Shown in pieces: positions 35,351 through 46,011 of a DNA stretch of 64,000 nt (the first letter of the stretch is position 1; each line of letters starts with the position of its first letter). Source of the DNA: Larix kaempferi (Eukaryota; Streptophyta; Pinopsida; Pinales; Pinaceae); NCBI GenBank assembly GCA_027924585.1, contig BSBM01000486.1:46702001-46766000 (forward strand), in the 5' to 3' direction. The translations under genes and the position numbers were made by a program. The notes below the pieces were generated by a model. That model was given only the letters and a program-made list of their open reading frames with translations, did not search any database and had not been told where the DNA came from.

Positions 35351-35970
35351 ATTATATGCAAAGCTTTGATAGAAGAGAAGCAAGAACTTCAAGAATAACT
35401 CAAAGAGATGCAGCGTGAGATGCAAATCAAGGAGGAATTGTTAGCTAAGTATGAACAAGCTGACAATCCAAGAAGTCCTTCTACAATAGAAGATGACGGG
35501 ATTTGCACTTTGTTTCCTCATGTGAAAAAAGATCACATGGATGTTTCGTCTTCTTCATCTTCAATCAAACATGAGGATGATACCTCGAAGATAAGAGAGG
35601 TTTATTTGGACAGATTTTTTCCTTAGTTAAAAGATGAGGTGAGTAATAATCATGTTCATCCAGTTGCTTTTCATTCAGATGTTTGTTTGGGTTCTTTTTA
35701 AAAGCATATGCGTGGGATTGGCATGAAACTCCTAACAAAGATGGGGTTCAATGGAGGAGGTCTTGGTACTGATGGCCAAGGCATCATACAACCAATTGAA
35801 GTTGAGGAACATCCCCGATATCAAGGATTGGGATATCAAGAGACGACGTCTGGAGAAATATCTTGGGAGAATTGTTCCTATTGCCGCAAGTAGGGACATG
35901 CCGTAGACCATTGTTGGGATTTGCATCCAGAGTTGAAACCAAAATGGTTTCAAATTCGAGATGGAAAAAG
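35351..35970 (+). pseudogene. Coiled-coil, G-patch and zinc-knuckle protein of the LTR element
   Basis: One reading frame with four internal stops runs from about 35351. First comes a charged helical stretch (EEKQELQE, a stop, then LKEMQREMQIKEELLAKYEQ), then a Ser/acidic linker, then a G-patch (35714-35845: GIGMKLLTKMGFNGGGLGTD, ending PRYQGLGYQ). The G-patch has all the glycines of that RNA-binding family. After it is a CCHC knuckle (CSYCRK*GHAVDHC, 35874-35915) with a stop in the middle. Knuckle and position after the PBS suggest a gag-like nucleic-acid-binding role. G-patch modules occur in betaretroviral and some plant retroelement polyproteins, so linkage to a retroelement has precedent. 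Confidence 0.7.
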
Positions 35971-36070
35971 AAAATGAAGGAAAGTAGTGATTCATAATCA
36001 ACAAGCGGATCAACAATCAACAATTCAGTTAAAAAGATTCCGAGTTATCTTTCCAATAACAATTCTAATA

Positions 36071-36360
36071 ACATAATTTTATGTACTTTCTGTGGAAGGA
36101 AGAATCATAATATTGTAGAATGTTGGAAATTCAAATCCTATGGAAAAATAAAGGGTGCAATAAGAAGTGAACCAAAAGAAGGAAATCCTTCTCTCCATGT
36201 AAAGAAGGAGGGTGGCCTAGTTCGTCATCAACAATCGTGGAGAAGAATTGTACGAGATCGGCCAAAGAAAGAGGAAGAAAATCATGAAGAAATACAATTA
36301 AAGAATGAATATCCATTTGAATGGTTGAGTAAGAAATGGTTATCATTTTTGCAAAATTGA
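36071..36360 (+). pseudogene. Second zinc knuckle and basic tail of the same protein
   Basis: A shifted frame is open for about 95 codons: a CCHC knuckle (CTFCGRKNHNIVEC, 36079-36120) followed by WKFKSYGKIKGAIRSEPKEG, a basic/acidic stretch and the ending EWLSKKWLSFLQN with a stop at 36358-36360. It probably continued the G-patch ORF before a frameshift near 35970-36070. Confidence 0.55.
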
Positions 36361-39300
36361 ATTAATTTTCAGTTAACATTTTTGCAGATGAAAAAAAGCG
36401 AAATCCAATGTTTTTTTATCTTACAAAGGTTGTTGATCCATTGAGGAGGGAACCGTTTGAAAGAGCATTGCATTCATGGATCTGAGAAAAGGTTGATGAA
36501 GAGTGAGCTTGTAGAGGATGTGGAAGTGTCCAGATAATGATATGGTGAGGCTGTAAGTTGAGTGGTTGTAGCCGATAGAAAAGGGCCATGTGCTTTACGT
36601 TCTGGCATAAGGAACACGTTCTCTTGGATGAATTCTACAAGTGGAAGTCATCATCTTGCTGCTGCAAAAGAGAACACACGAAGATTACATAGTTGTGTCG
36701 AGATTGCTGCATGATTTAAAGTGTGTCCATCAAGAAGATATTTTTTGTGGTACACTCTGTTGTACAAGGGCGCTACGAGGATCCCTTTCTTGGTGCTCAA
36801 GTATTCCATAACCGTGGACGGGAAAATACAGGCTCTAAGCCATTCCCATGATCTGCTTCCCAGTTTGAGTCACGTCGCCAAAGTCTGAGAATCACCAAGG
36901 CTGATGATCCCAGTGGCAGGTGGAGAACCAATGTTGTAGTGGGGGAAATCCCTGTCGTCCACAAATTCCAAAGTGCAGGAAAATGCATTTATAGTAGACG
37001 GAACTTTATATGATCGCCTTCAAAAAATGTCAAGTCTCCCGGAGCCTCGTTACACCCAGATCAGAAGCATTCCTGATGTTACATCAGAGAAAATAGTCAC
37101 CGCTCTCTCAAAATGGGAGCTTTGTTGAAAAATCAAAGAAGGATACGTTGGTTCTTTGTTATAGCAGCACGGGGAACTAGATCCTTGATTGAAGGAGGTC
37201 GTTAGATGGTCAGCTACATTGAATGGCAACAACAATGTTGGATGTAGTAGCATGTGGATCCACAGGAGCTGGAAAAGAGGTAACAAATTTCTATTTGACA
37301 TGCATGATGTTGAGTTTATTAAATAATTTGAAGTCATGGTTACAATATGGTTTTGTTACCAATTGGTTGGATGGAGCTCGACATAACTCGAACTCTTGTT
37401 TATTAGACAAAGATTCTGTTAATAAGCCATGGGTTCAGGCGTTGGCGGATGCACAAACCAAGTTCCTTCTGTGGAAGAATTCGGGCTTGAACCCGAGATC
37501 ATATGGTGTTGTTGACTGGCCTGAGAAATAAAAAGGGCAGACACAAAAGCTGCGAGGATGGTTATGATGGGAGTTCTGTACAAATCCGAGACTTTCGAGG
37601 TTTTTTGAAAGTTGCCTGGATCGACCTTATGTTGGACAATTCGAGGGATATCAAGCTGAGATGGTAGTAAACCAATATCGCGATTAGAATCCAGGAGATG
37701 ACTCTACTATTGTCACCGATTTCTCAGAAGTTGAACTAAAGAAGATGAATAGCCAGTCTCTCCCCAATGGGAGATCGTGAAATCACATATTCAAGGTCAA
37801 TGTTCATAACCTGCAATATAGTACACTGATTTTGTTTGGCCAGATCTATTATGTGTCATACAAATATATTGCAGAGTGGAGGGATACAGATCATTGATTC
37901 CATAGTTGGAGTGTGGGTTTATGTTGGTTCACGATGAAGATAGGAGTTCCAAAGTTGGCATTTTGATAAAGTATATATGGCGATGCCAAGTGCTTCAATC
38001 ACTAAGAAAGCTTGCGCTTAGATTTTCTAGAGTTATTCCATATTGTTACCTCTAGGTTCAACGATCGAAGAAGATACGTGGGTTCTTGATTATGCGTGAG
38101 GATTTGCATATTCATGCTATCATTGCAATCCCCATAGGTCAAACTTTGTGCCAACGATGATATACATGATCATGAGTGTCTTCTTTGATGGGAGGCCTAT
38201 TTCATTCTTTTTTATTTGTGAATAAAGATACGGTAATTCCAAAGACTTGCAGGGAAGTAGTGGATTCACCCGTGGATAACCCATTATTGTGCTTCCATTT
38301 GAGTGGGTTCAAAATCTCTGGTAGAGCGAGTACTTCAATCGGCTAACACTGGGATCGTTCCATGAGGATTTAAGCTCTTGGAACGATGGTGATATCCATT
38401 TGAAAAGGAGCGCACGGTCTTGGATTTGATTCCAAGATCTATTGCATTAATACAATGCTTCCATTCATATATTTCAATCTCGGGTTTTGAAAAGAAGACT
38501 GTCAAGCTTTTAATAGGGAAGAGACTTGCAAAGCGGGGTTTGGGCCACTATGTTGGTCTCATGATCAAACCAAACTAGTGTAGACTTGTTAAAAGGTGTA
38601 ACTCGGTCATTGTTCACTCTTCTATGTGGAGCTATTGACAACGAGATCGATGACATACCCTTCGTCGAAGACTCCCAACTGGTCAGGCTATATGTTAAAG
38701 CTAGGTGATGTTCTTTGTTATGGACATTAAGGAGCTTATCCACCAGACCTCAGCATAAAAAAAATCACAGATTTGTGATGTGGTTGAGATCTACAGGAGA
38801 GGCGCCAATATGTGGTCTTCGACACAATTCTTAGAGTCATGGGCCAGCACTATCACAGTGCCGAGGGCTAAGTCTATAAGCATGAAGGATAAGCATTGCG
38901 AGCACTTATCATAGCCACAAGGCTAAAGACATATAAAAGCTTTTGGATGAGGGTGCAACCATGATTTGTTGCAGAAGTGACATATGCTGAGGACAGAAGG
39001 ATCGTGCACAAGTGCGGCCTCGACCCCGAGACCTGGAATGTGATAATTAAGCACCCACGTCATTAAAATCCCCAAGGTTTGTTGTTAGACAGAGGGCTGA
39101 TCGCATGTGGACCGCAAGTTGTTGGTGCTTGGGTCATATTTATTTTCTTTTATATATGCATCGGTCAAATTTTGGGTTTTGGTAGTGCATTTTTATCGAA
39201 ATCCATAGTTTGAGACCATGTCAAAATAATGGTTCATCAACACTAGTGCACTTTTAATGTTATGATGCACATTTGATGTAATGGGGGGTTAGAACAACCA

Positions 39301-39719
39301 TAGCTTTTTCCCATCAGTGCATTTTTGGGGAAGTTTGCTTCAGATGTAATGTTGCTTAAATTTGATGATCAAAACATTGTAAGAGGCCTAGTTTAGTCAC
39401 TCTTAGGAGTTGATGAGAGTGAGAGGAAATTGCTTTCCTAAGCCTTGTTGGATTCATTGTAAATGATTTTATAATCATTGTTGAGAGAGGCATTATTTAT
39501 TTGCCTAAAGGCCTTCAAAATAATTGTAATTACAATTTTTGGGTACATGATCAGTTGTACCCGACACCCTAAATTTGATTATAAATGCAAGTGAAATAGT
39601 CCAATAAAGCCAAAGACAGCCATGGACAAAGCTTTGAAGGAGATGAAGGAAAATATCCTTCTACAGTTATGAATCAAAACTTTTTGGAGGTACAAAAAGT
39701 GTTTTTCAGTGGGGATATT
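36361..39719 (+). other. Internal region of the G-patch element without recognised domains
   Basis: Plus-strand frames between about 36480 and 37540 keep protein-like runs, for example TLYKGATRIPFLVLKYSITV, FIVDGTLYDRLQKMSSLPEP and DSVNKPWVQALADAQTKFLL, but no RT, protease or integrase motif. They could be decayed structural genes of the element or captured host sequence. 37541-39700 has no extended open frame. The last bases (GTGGGGATATT) form a weak polypurine tract before the 3' LTR. Confidence 0.5.
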
Positions 39720-40639
39720 TGATCCAGGAGGATCGTCTGAGTAGAAAAATGAAGAAGGTCTTCATTTTATTTGCAGGTGATCAATCGATGAAGAGCTCGC
39801 AGAGAAATTTCTAACACAACTCGAATGGGGTCAAATGGACTTCGTATGTGGGAGAAATTCTAGGTTGAAGTTACAACCAGAAAGGAGGTTTTCTTCAACA
39901 AAAAAATTCATAAAGTGTTTCATTCGAAATTCAATGAACAAACTATGGAAAATGGAATTAGATGAATATGCTCACATAATTAATTCTCATCTAATTAATT
40001 AAAAGGAAATTAAAAAGGTGTGTGAATCCACCTCATCGTTTGGTTTCCTAGTTCTAAGGGGTGTTGAGATATTCATGGAGGAAGATGAGACCTTTCCTCC
40101 ACATACCCCCTTAAGGTGTCTCTTGATCCTAATTTAGGGGATCATGGGAGATATTTTCTCCTTAACATGAGTGCTGACTAATCATCCATGAAAAAGCTAT
40201 AAAAAATTCTCATATGGAGAAGGAAGCAAGCTTTGTTGGAGAGTATTCTTTGTAAGCTTTCCTTTGCATTGAGAAATTAAGTAAGGAGGTCTTGCTTATG
40301 AAATTTCGTGTGAGAGCCTTAGGAGAAGGCTTCCCAAGATGGGAGAAAATGCCACATGATTTTGTCAATGTAAATGCAGGTATCGCTTGAAGGGGGATTA
40401 ATAAGAACGGTTCGGAGGTTGACGAAATTGAAGACGTAGTCAGGAGGCCTGACGAATTCCGTTATCATTTGATTGTCACAATTATGATTTGTGTATCTTC
40501 CTAAGATTTGAATTGTCCATTTCAATTTGATATATACATTGCCAAATTTTCATGTTATTGATGGGAATTTGAGATTTAATAAAGTATATGAAATTGGCTA
40601 CTAAACTGAAGTAGTTTTCTAACCTTCATTTTTGGATCA
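39720..40639 (+). repeat. 3' LTR of the G-patch element
   Basis: It is colinear with 34281-35197, has the same TGATCC...GGATCA ends, and is followed by the ACTTA target duplication. Confidence 0.9.
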
Positions 40640-41019
40640 ACTTACTAAGTAACTAACAACATTAAGGGAGTATAAGACTTACCAAGTAACTAACAACTTT
40701 AAGGGAGTATGGGACTTTAAAAGTATCAAAGTATCAAAGTGAGCATGAATATCATTCCAACTTATCGTTAATGATGTATTACATTTTGGTAATGGATATA
40801 TAGGAGATGTAAACATGGATAAAAACGATGTATTACGTTTTGGTAATGGATATATAGGAGATGTAAACATGGAAAAATTAGTTTAGGGTATATACATGAA
40901 GGCAATTGGAATGGAATTAAACATTACAAAGCCCTATATGTTTTAATGGAATACCAAATGACTTAAAAGGGTCAGGTCTTGAAAACCCTTCTTCCATACT
41001 AAGAAATTCCATTTATTAA
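40640..41019. repeat. Local duplications next to the insertion site
   Basis: The flanking phrase AAGTAACTAACAAC.TTAAGG occurs left of the element (about 34243-34266) and twice to its right (about 40648 and 40683), so the element landed in a small tandem repeat. A second tandem pair of 54 bp (40773-40826 and 40827-40880, starting GATGTATTAC) follows. Confidence 0.85.
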
Positions 41020-42110
41020 GGAGATTAATTACTTGGGTTTTACTTTAAAGGAAAATGATTATGGTTATCAAGACTAGATGTGGTATACAAAGTATAAAAG
41101 AAAATAATAATTTAGTGTAATAGATGGCTCTTCTTTGGTAATAGATTCAGCCTCATAAAATTCATTTTGGAAGTAATATTAGTTTATTGGCAATCATTTA
41201 CATATATTCTCATTGGAATTCATAAGAAAATAACGAAAATTGTTTCAATTTTTTTTACTGAGAAAAGAAAGAAAAAGATGATATGTCACGAGTAAATTAG
41301 AAAAGACTTTCCACATTGAAACCCATGGGTGGCTAGGTACTAAATTTAAGTTTTTGTCTAGGTGATAGTAGCAAAGAGCCTGTGGAGGATAATATAGAGG
41401 AAAGGGTTACAGAAATATGTTACTAAGTAGAGGTATATGGATCCTTTGATACTGTTGAGAAGTAGATTATAAGCCCTCCAAAACCATACAATAATTCCTC
41501 TAATATCTAGAAATCACTGGTTTATCCTTTCCCATTATATGATCTTGGTTAGCATGGAAGGTAAGATATGGGAGTAAATTAATATTGGGATCAAATCCAT
41601 GGATTAACTATAGTGGGGATCATAAATTGTCTGAGGAATTAGTGCTTTTTCTTCATCTTTAAAATTGTTTCTTTGTGAGAAATGTTGTTGCTCCTAAACA
41701 TAGATCCTTTTGGAAGGAGGGATGGAAAATGCAAAATATCTTAGCATCGAATGATGATTAGTAAATGAATGGGGGGCATATACTCTTAGTTGTTTAGTGA
41801 AAACATAAAGTTTTGTTAAGAAGATCAATTGATATAGTAAAAATATTGTTAAATGGTTCATATATGGTCAAGCTAGGGTATTCATCATTATTTGCACTGG
41901 ATTTACAAGTAAGCACAAAGTGTTGATGGTGAAGCATTTGGAAATTGAAGGCTAGCCAAAATCAAATCTTTTTTTTAGAGCTCTATCAAGTAAAGTTTTA
42001 ACTTGAGACATTTTGTAGGAAACAACTTGACGAGGATCATGCATTTGTATGTTGTGTAAGGAATCTATGGAAAATAACTATCACCTTCTAGTAAGCTACC
42101 ATTTCATATC
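41020..42110 (+). pseudogene. Plus-strand L1-type LINE remnant (RT end and zf-RVT)
   Basis: Decayed translation in shifting frames gives the post-catalytic part of a plant LINE ORF2. INYLGFTLKENDYGYQD lies near 41025, IKFILEVILVYWQSFTYI near 41160, KPMGG(W) near 41325, SLWRII then YMDPLILL near 41380-41450, SLVYPFPL then AWKVRYGSKLILGSNPWI near 41510-41600, and the zf-RVT remnant IWKLKAS with CICMLCKES near 41940-42070. Stops and frameshifts are numerous. The catalytic RT motifs and endonuclease are absent. Confidence 0.7.
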
Positions 42111-42919
42111 AAAACTCCGAACAACAACAAAATTTAATTAAATTATGTTAATGAATAAAATAACAACACAATTTCAATTATTTTTAAGCAACAATTCAAA
42201 AATATAACAATCATAAACTAAAAAAGTATACGAATTTTAGTAAACTAAGTAACATAGAATTCCAAAAATGAAAACATATTTCAAAATGCCACATTGTTGC
42301 CTTCAAAGCCTCCCTCCTCACCAACAATAAAGACAATTGGAATACATGAGAGCCATTATCCCACACCTAGACCAAGAGAGAACGTGTTTACTTAATATGT
42401 GTATCGTTTGTACTATTCAATGCCCTTATCTATTCAAGATATTTATGTATTATTTGATCCTTTGGTCTATATGTTATAGGTTCTTCTACGTTTGCTTTTA
42501 CTTGTAAAACACTCCAAGCATTAGAGCTTGGTGTATCCATCATTGAAAAAGTAAATTTGATCAACACTTAAGATATTAAGACTTCAAACCAAAACTTTAT
42601 TCATGATTTTGTCACAATTTTTTACTTTCGTAATTTTAATTGCAAACAAATTTCTAACCTATGTTTTGGCTCACCGCTTCTCTTTTATTATTAATTAGTA
42701 AAAGTAAAAGGGAATAATTTTTTAAATGGAGCGTGATTAGAAAAATTATAAAAAAATATTTTATATTAAGATAAAATATTTTATTATATATAAATGTTTG
42801 TAGTTTTTTAAAATTTTTTTAATTGGATTTAGTTTTAGTGGTTAGGAAAATGATTGGAATTCCATTTATCTTGACATTTTAAAAATGAAGGGAAGGAAAA
42901 CATGTGTGTTGTTTAGGAT
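42111..42919. other. No gene recognised; AT-rich
   Basis: A-rich sequence follows the LINE remnant (about 42115-42270) and could include its 3' tail. Nothing else is assignable. Confidence 0.45.
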
Positions 42920-42922
42920 AAA

Positions 42923-42965
42923 ACCTTACATTTCGGACTTCATAGATGAGAGTCCATCTTCAGGG
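42923..42965 (-). ncRNA. Hammerhead-like motif in the Penelope 3' tail (incomplete)
   Basis: The minus strand has CTGAAGA (42957-42963), a 5-bp stem GGACT/AGTCC around an 11-nt loop, and GAAA (42931-42934). This is the core order of a hammerhead ribozyme, and Penelope-like elements are known to carry such ribozymes. One extra base separates CTGAAGA from the stem, and I cannot see convincing stems I and III, so it is at best a relic. Confidence 0.3.
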
Positions 42966-43117
42966 GATTGCTATGCGTCGATGGGATGTGAAAGAATGTG
43001 GGAAGAGACCATGAATACATATGGATTGATGAGTAGGTTGTAGGGTTTTGGGGGAGGTTGGCCCTCTCAAGCACAATAAAACCCTATGCTCATCTATGGA
43101 CTACTGCTAAAGATTGT

Positions 43118-43419
43118 TTAAGTTGAGCTATGATCGGTTTCCAAGTAGTGCTTAGTTTTGTTTAAAGTGTTGTTTCGCTTCTCAATGTCCAAGGCTTCTC
43201 TCACTCTTCTCTTGGTGTAGTGTTCTTCTCTCGAAACCATTTTTGCATCTTCTTTGCAAATGTGATGAGAAGTGTTGTGTCAATACTAAGCAAGAGAAAA
43301 TTTGTAAGCTTTATCATTAGATATATCTACTGCGTGTTCTTTAAGCCATTTTTTAGTGACTTGCATGTTTCCCTAATGTATTCCATGCCGCATGAATGGG
43401 GGATTGAGTAGACCCCTTT
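43118..43419 (-). pseudogene. GIY-YIG endonuclease domain of the Penelope-like element
   Basis: The domain begins HSCGMEYIRETCKSLKNGLK (the YIGET...R core with G to R in this copy), continues KEHAVDISNDKAYKFSLA and, after two stops, THHI-type HNTSHHICKEDAKMVSREEH and YTKRRVREALDIEKRNNTLN. The catalytic-helix residues R and E of the family (REEHYTKRRVREALDIEK) are preserved. The ORF ends with a TAA at 43118-43120. Confidence 0.82.
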
Positions 43420-43985
43420 GTTTTTGAATGGTGCTTGGGGGAGTGAAGGCCACTATGATGTTATTCCTTTTAAGGATACGTGCAATCATGTCTGTGGTCC
43501 CTTTAATATAAGGTAACGATATTGTTGGGCCATCAAGTTTTTGTAAGTGTATCTTGTTTTTGGATTTGTGGATAGCCTTCTTGATTTCACCATCATGGTA
43601 ATCGTTCTTTTGAAAGGTATTTTGGAAGTGATCCAATTATTTCTTTAGATGATCAACGTCTGATATTCTTATAGCCCTAGTGGCAAGGGAGGTATTGTCT
43701 CTATGTGTGGTCTTTCTATGGACTCTATGCGCTAGGTTTCTGTCCTCTTTTTTCTTAAGAATTACATCAAGAAAAGCTAGATGTTTGTCTTTTTCTAATT
43801 CAAAGGTGAACTTGATGTGCTCCGAGAGGCTGTCAAGGTGTTAAGAATTCCTCAAGCTTCTCCTTGTCATGTCTCCATATTGCAAAGATAACATCCACAT
43901 ATATTTTCCGGGCCTCTGGTGTATACAGTGCAGAGTTGATGGCCCTTATTTTGAAATGTTCCATATAAATGTTAACCACTAAATG
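43420..43985 (-). pseudogene. Penelope-like reverse transcriptase, C-terminal part
   Basis: The frame opens with NIYMEHFKIRAINSALYTPE and KIYVDVIFAIWRHDKEKLEE. The second stretch is the YVDD catalytic box region of Penelope RTs, with V replacing the second D. After a frameshift come IKFTFELEKDKHLAFLDVIL and HRVHRKTTHRDNTSLATRA, then an open frame (43636-43420) with DHFQNTFQKNDYHDGEIKKA and IARILKRNNIIVAFTPPSTI. All of these are typical of the Penelope RT thumb region. Frameshifts and the altered catalytic box show it is inactive. Confidence 0.82.
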
Positions 43986-43996
43986 AATTTTCTCCA

Positions 43997-44020
43997 ATAT
44001 ATATATATATATATATATAT
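43997..44020. repeat. (AT)n microsatellite
   Basis: Twelve AT dinucleotides at the border of the Penelope remnant. Confidence 0.95.
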
Positions 44021-44478
44021 TTTAATAAAATTTAAAATAAAATTAATAATTTTAAAATTAAATACAATATAATTTTCTCAATTAAATTCACTAGAACGTA
44101 AAGCAATGATTAATGAATATTTTAAACATAAATACTTAAGTTCAACAAGAAGGGCCCTTTTGGAAAAAATCCTATCAATATTACCAAGAGAAAAAAATAC
44201 CCAAACCTAATCACAATTCATCAATTCATTTTTTTTAATGGACACTTTTTTTCTTTTCCAGAGAAAAAAAACCATACTATTTCTATTCATGAGGAATCAA
44301 ATAGTACAAATATTCATAAGTCCATAACGACTTATCATACTATCCAGCGATAGTGGATGAAACAATTTCAAAAAAAAACTTATGACAAAAAGACTAACAC
44401 TTTCTCAGCAAAAACTTTAGCAGAGGAAACCGGGAGAAACCTCAAGCATCCAGCTTAAGACCCAAACAAACATAATAA

Positions 44479-44949
44479 TCAAATATCATAGATCTGTACA
44501 GATCCCGAGTCTATCAACGAAGACTTGTCAAATTCCTCCCAGCATATAACACCTTCATCCCTAGCATATGCTTCCTTGGATAGTAAATCCGCCATGGTAT
44601 TGAATTGACTGTGGATGTGCTCAAGAGTAATATGCTCAAATTGCTGCAGTAATTCCTTAATCCTTTTGCACCAATGATAAAGTGACAAATTGTTTAGCTG
44701 GAATTCATCTCGGGCCCATTTGATAGTTACTCTAGAGTCACCAAAGATCGTAACATCCGAAAGCCCCAAAACAATGTGCAACCGTCAAGACACACCAAAG
44801 TCCAAGGATCTCAACTTTCATATTAGTACCACGTCCACAATTCAATTTCAGGGTAAAATAATGGTCCAGGTTGATATAGATGACCCCATCAGAAGCACAA
44901 TTTCCCTCATAAGCTGCACCATCAAAGAATATGATTGCGTTTAGTTGCG
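44479..44949 (-). pseudogene. LINE ORF2 C-terminal RNase H
   Basis: RNase H acidic residues can be seen: D in IIFFDGAAYEGNC, E in NMKVEILGLWCVL, D in VTIFGDSRVTIKWA and D in FNTMADLLSKEAYA. A frameshift near 44770 splits the domain between the second and third acidic residues. A C-terminal RNase H is known in a group of plant L1 elements that acquired an archaeal-like RNase H. The ORF ends SVQIYDI with a stop at 44479. Confidence 0.82.
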
Positions 44950-46011
44950 GACGAAAGAAAGGAGAAATAATTTTGGTTCTCACATGGCTGGAAACAGAGC
45001 ACTGATTTGATATCATCTTAATGATGCAATGGAGAATCTGATCTAAACAAGGACGTCGATCCTCGAATACACACTGATTTCGAGTCATCCAGATCGCCCA
45101 AGAAGTGACCACCGGAAGGTATGGAAATTCCTCAGCAGTTCTGTTCCATTCAAGAGTATTTCGAGCCAGAGTAGCATCACCCCAATGTGCAGTCAATTTG
45201 TAGTGATGCTGAAGTAACATCCACAGTTCTTTGGTATAGATACAGTCAACAAAAATATGATTAACATTTTCAGTGCCATGCATACAAAGAAAGCAAATAT
45301 TAGGACCTTCCCAACTTCTTTTAATCAGGTTATACCAAGTTGGTAGTTCACCTCTCATGGCCCTCCACATAAAACATTTGATTTTCAGAGGAATTTTCCA
45401 ATTCCAAAGGACATTGTACCATCAATCAACAGGAAAGATGCACTGTGTGCTAATGACAGAATGGTAGGCCAAACTCACCTTGACAGTGCCAACTTTATTA
45501 TTCTTTTGCCAAATTACCTTATCCGAGTCTGTCGAAAGCCTGCATCCAATCTGATTTAGCTTCGGAATATAAAGACTCCATGCAACAGCATAGTCTCCCT
45601 CAAACCCCATCTCATGTGCATTGAACCAAAAGCCATGGTTCATATAAGAAATATTTCTGATTTTGTTGCGTGTCTTATAATCAGAACGATAAAGAGTGAA
45701 CAAAATCTCGTCCGACAACCTGTACCCCTCATCCATTCCAAAAATTGGATCAATTCCGACTAAGATTTTATGTTCGTCACCTTCCTTCCACACTAGATCC
45801 ATTCACAACCAATTGTAAACCTGCATGAAACCAGTCCAAATAATAGATGCACACTTAGTTTTCTTCTGAGGATGTCTGAACCAGCTGATAATGTCTCCTT
45901 TCAAATATTTAACCCTGATCACTCTTGACCAAAGAGTATTTCCAAACAGTGCTCTCCAACAGCTTTTCATTCGCAAGGCAATGCTAAAGTAAGTCAAGTT
46001 TCGGATGCCCC
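44950..46011 (-). pseudogene. LINE ORF2 C-terminal part with zf-RVT domain
   Basis: It continues directly after the Tat insertion with IRNLTYFSIALRMKSCWRAL. The connection runs down to the zinc-binding zf-RVT region at 45400-45200 (WRAMRGELPTWYNLIKRSW, GPNICFLCMHGTENVNHIFV). Two in-frame stops (45803 and 45422 region) interrupt an otherwise continuous frame. Confidence 0.85.

Larger units (their letters stand above)
34281..40639 (+). mobile_element. Complete non-autonomous LTR retrotransposon encoding a G-patch/zinc-knuckle protein
   Basis: LTRs at 34281-35197 and 39720-40639 both start TGATCC and end GGATCA, and the element is flanked by the 5-bp duplication ACTTA (34276-34280 and 40640-40644). 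The internal 4.5 kb has an initiator-Met PBS, a decayed ORF with coiled coil, G-patch and two CCHC knuckles, and a purine tract before the 3' LTR. I find no RT, RNase H or integrase motif in any frame, so it probably relied on enzymes from another element. The LTRs differ at several percent of positions by eye, so it is not young. Confidence 0.85.
42920..43985 (-). mobile_element. Penelope-like element remnant with GIY-YIG endonuclease
   Basis: On the minus strand an RT C-terminal part (43985 to about 43440) is followed by a GIY-YIG nuclease (about 43410-43118) and a 3' tail to about 42920. Linkage of a Penelope-type RT to a GIY-YIG domain is diagnostic for canonical Penelope-like elements, which are rare in plants but known in conifers. 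The 5' end is lost at an AT microsatellite (43997-44020). Confidence 0.85.

Noticed and set aside
44221-44240. Precise LINE 3' end with target duplication
   Set aside because: There is an A tract, but the matching 5' end is outside the window, so no duplication can be verified.
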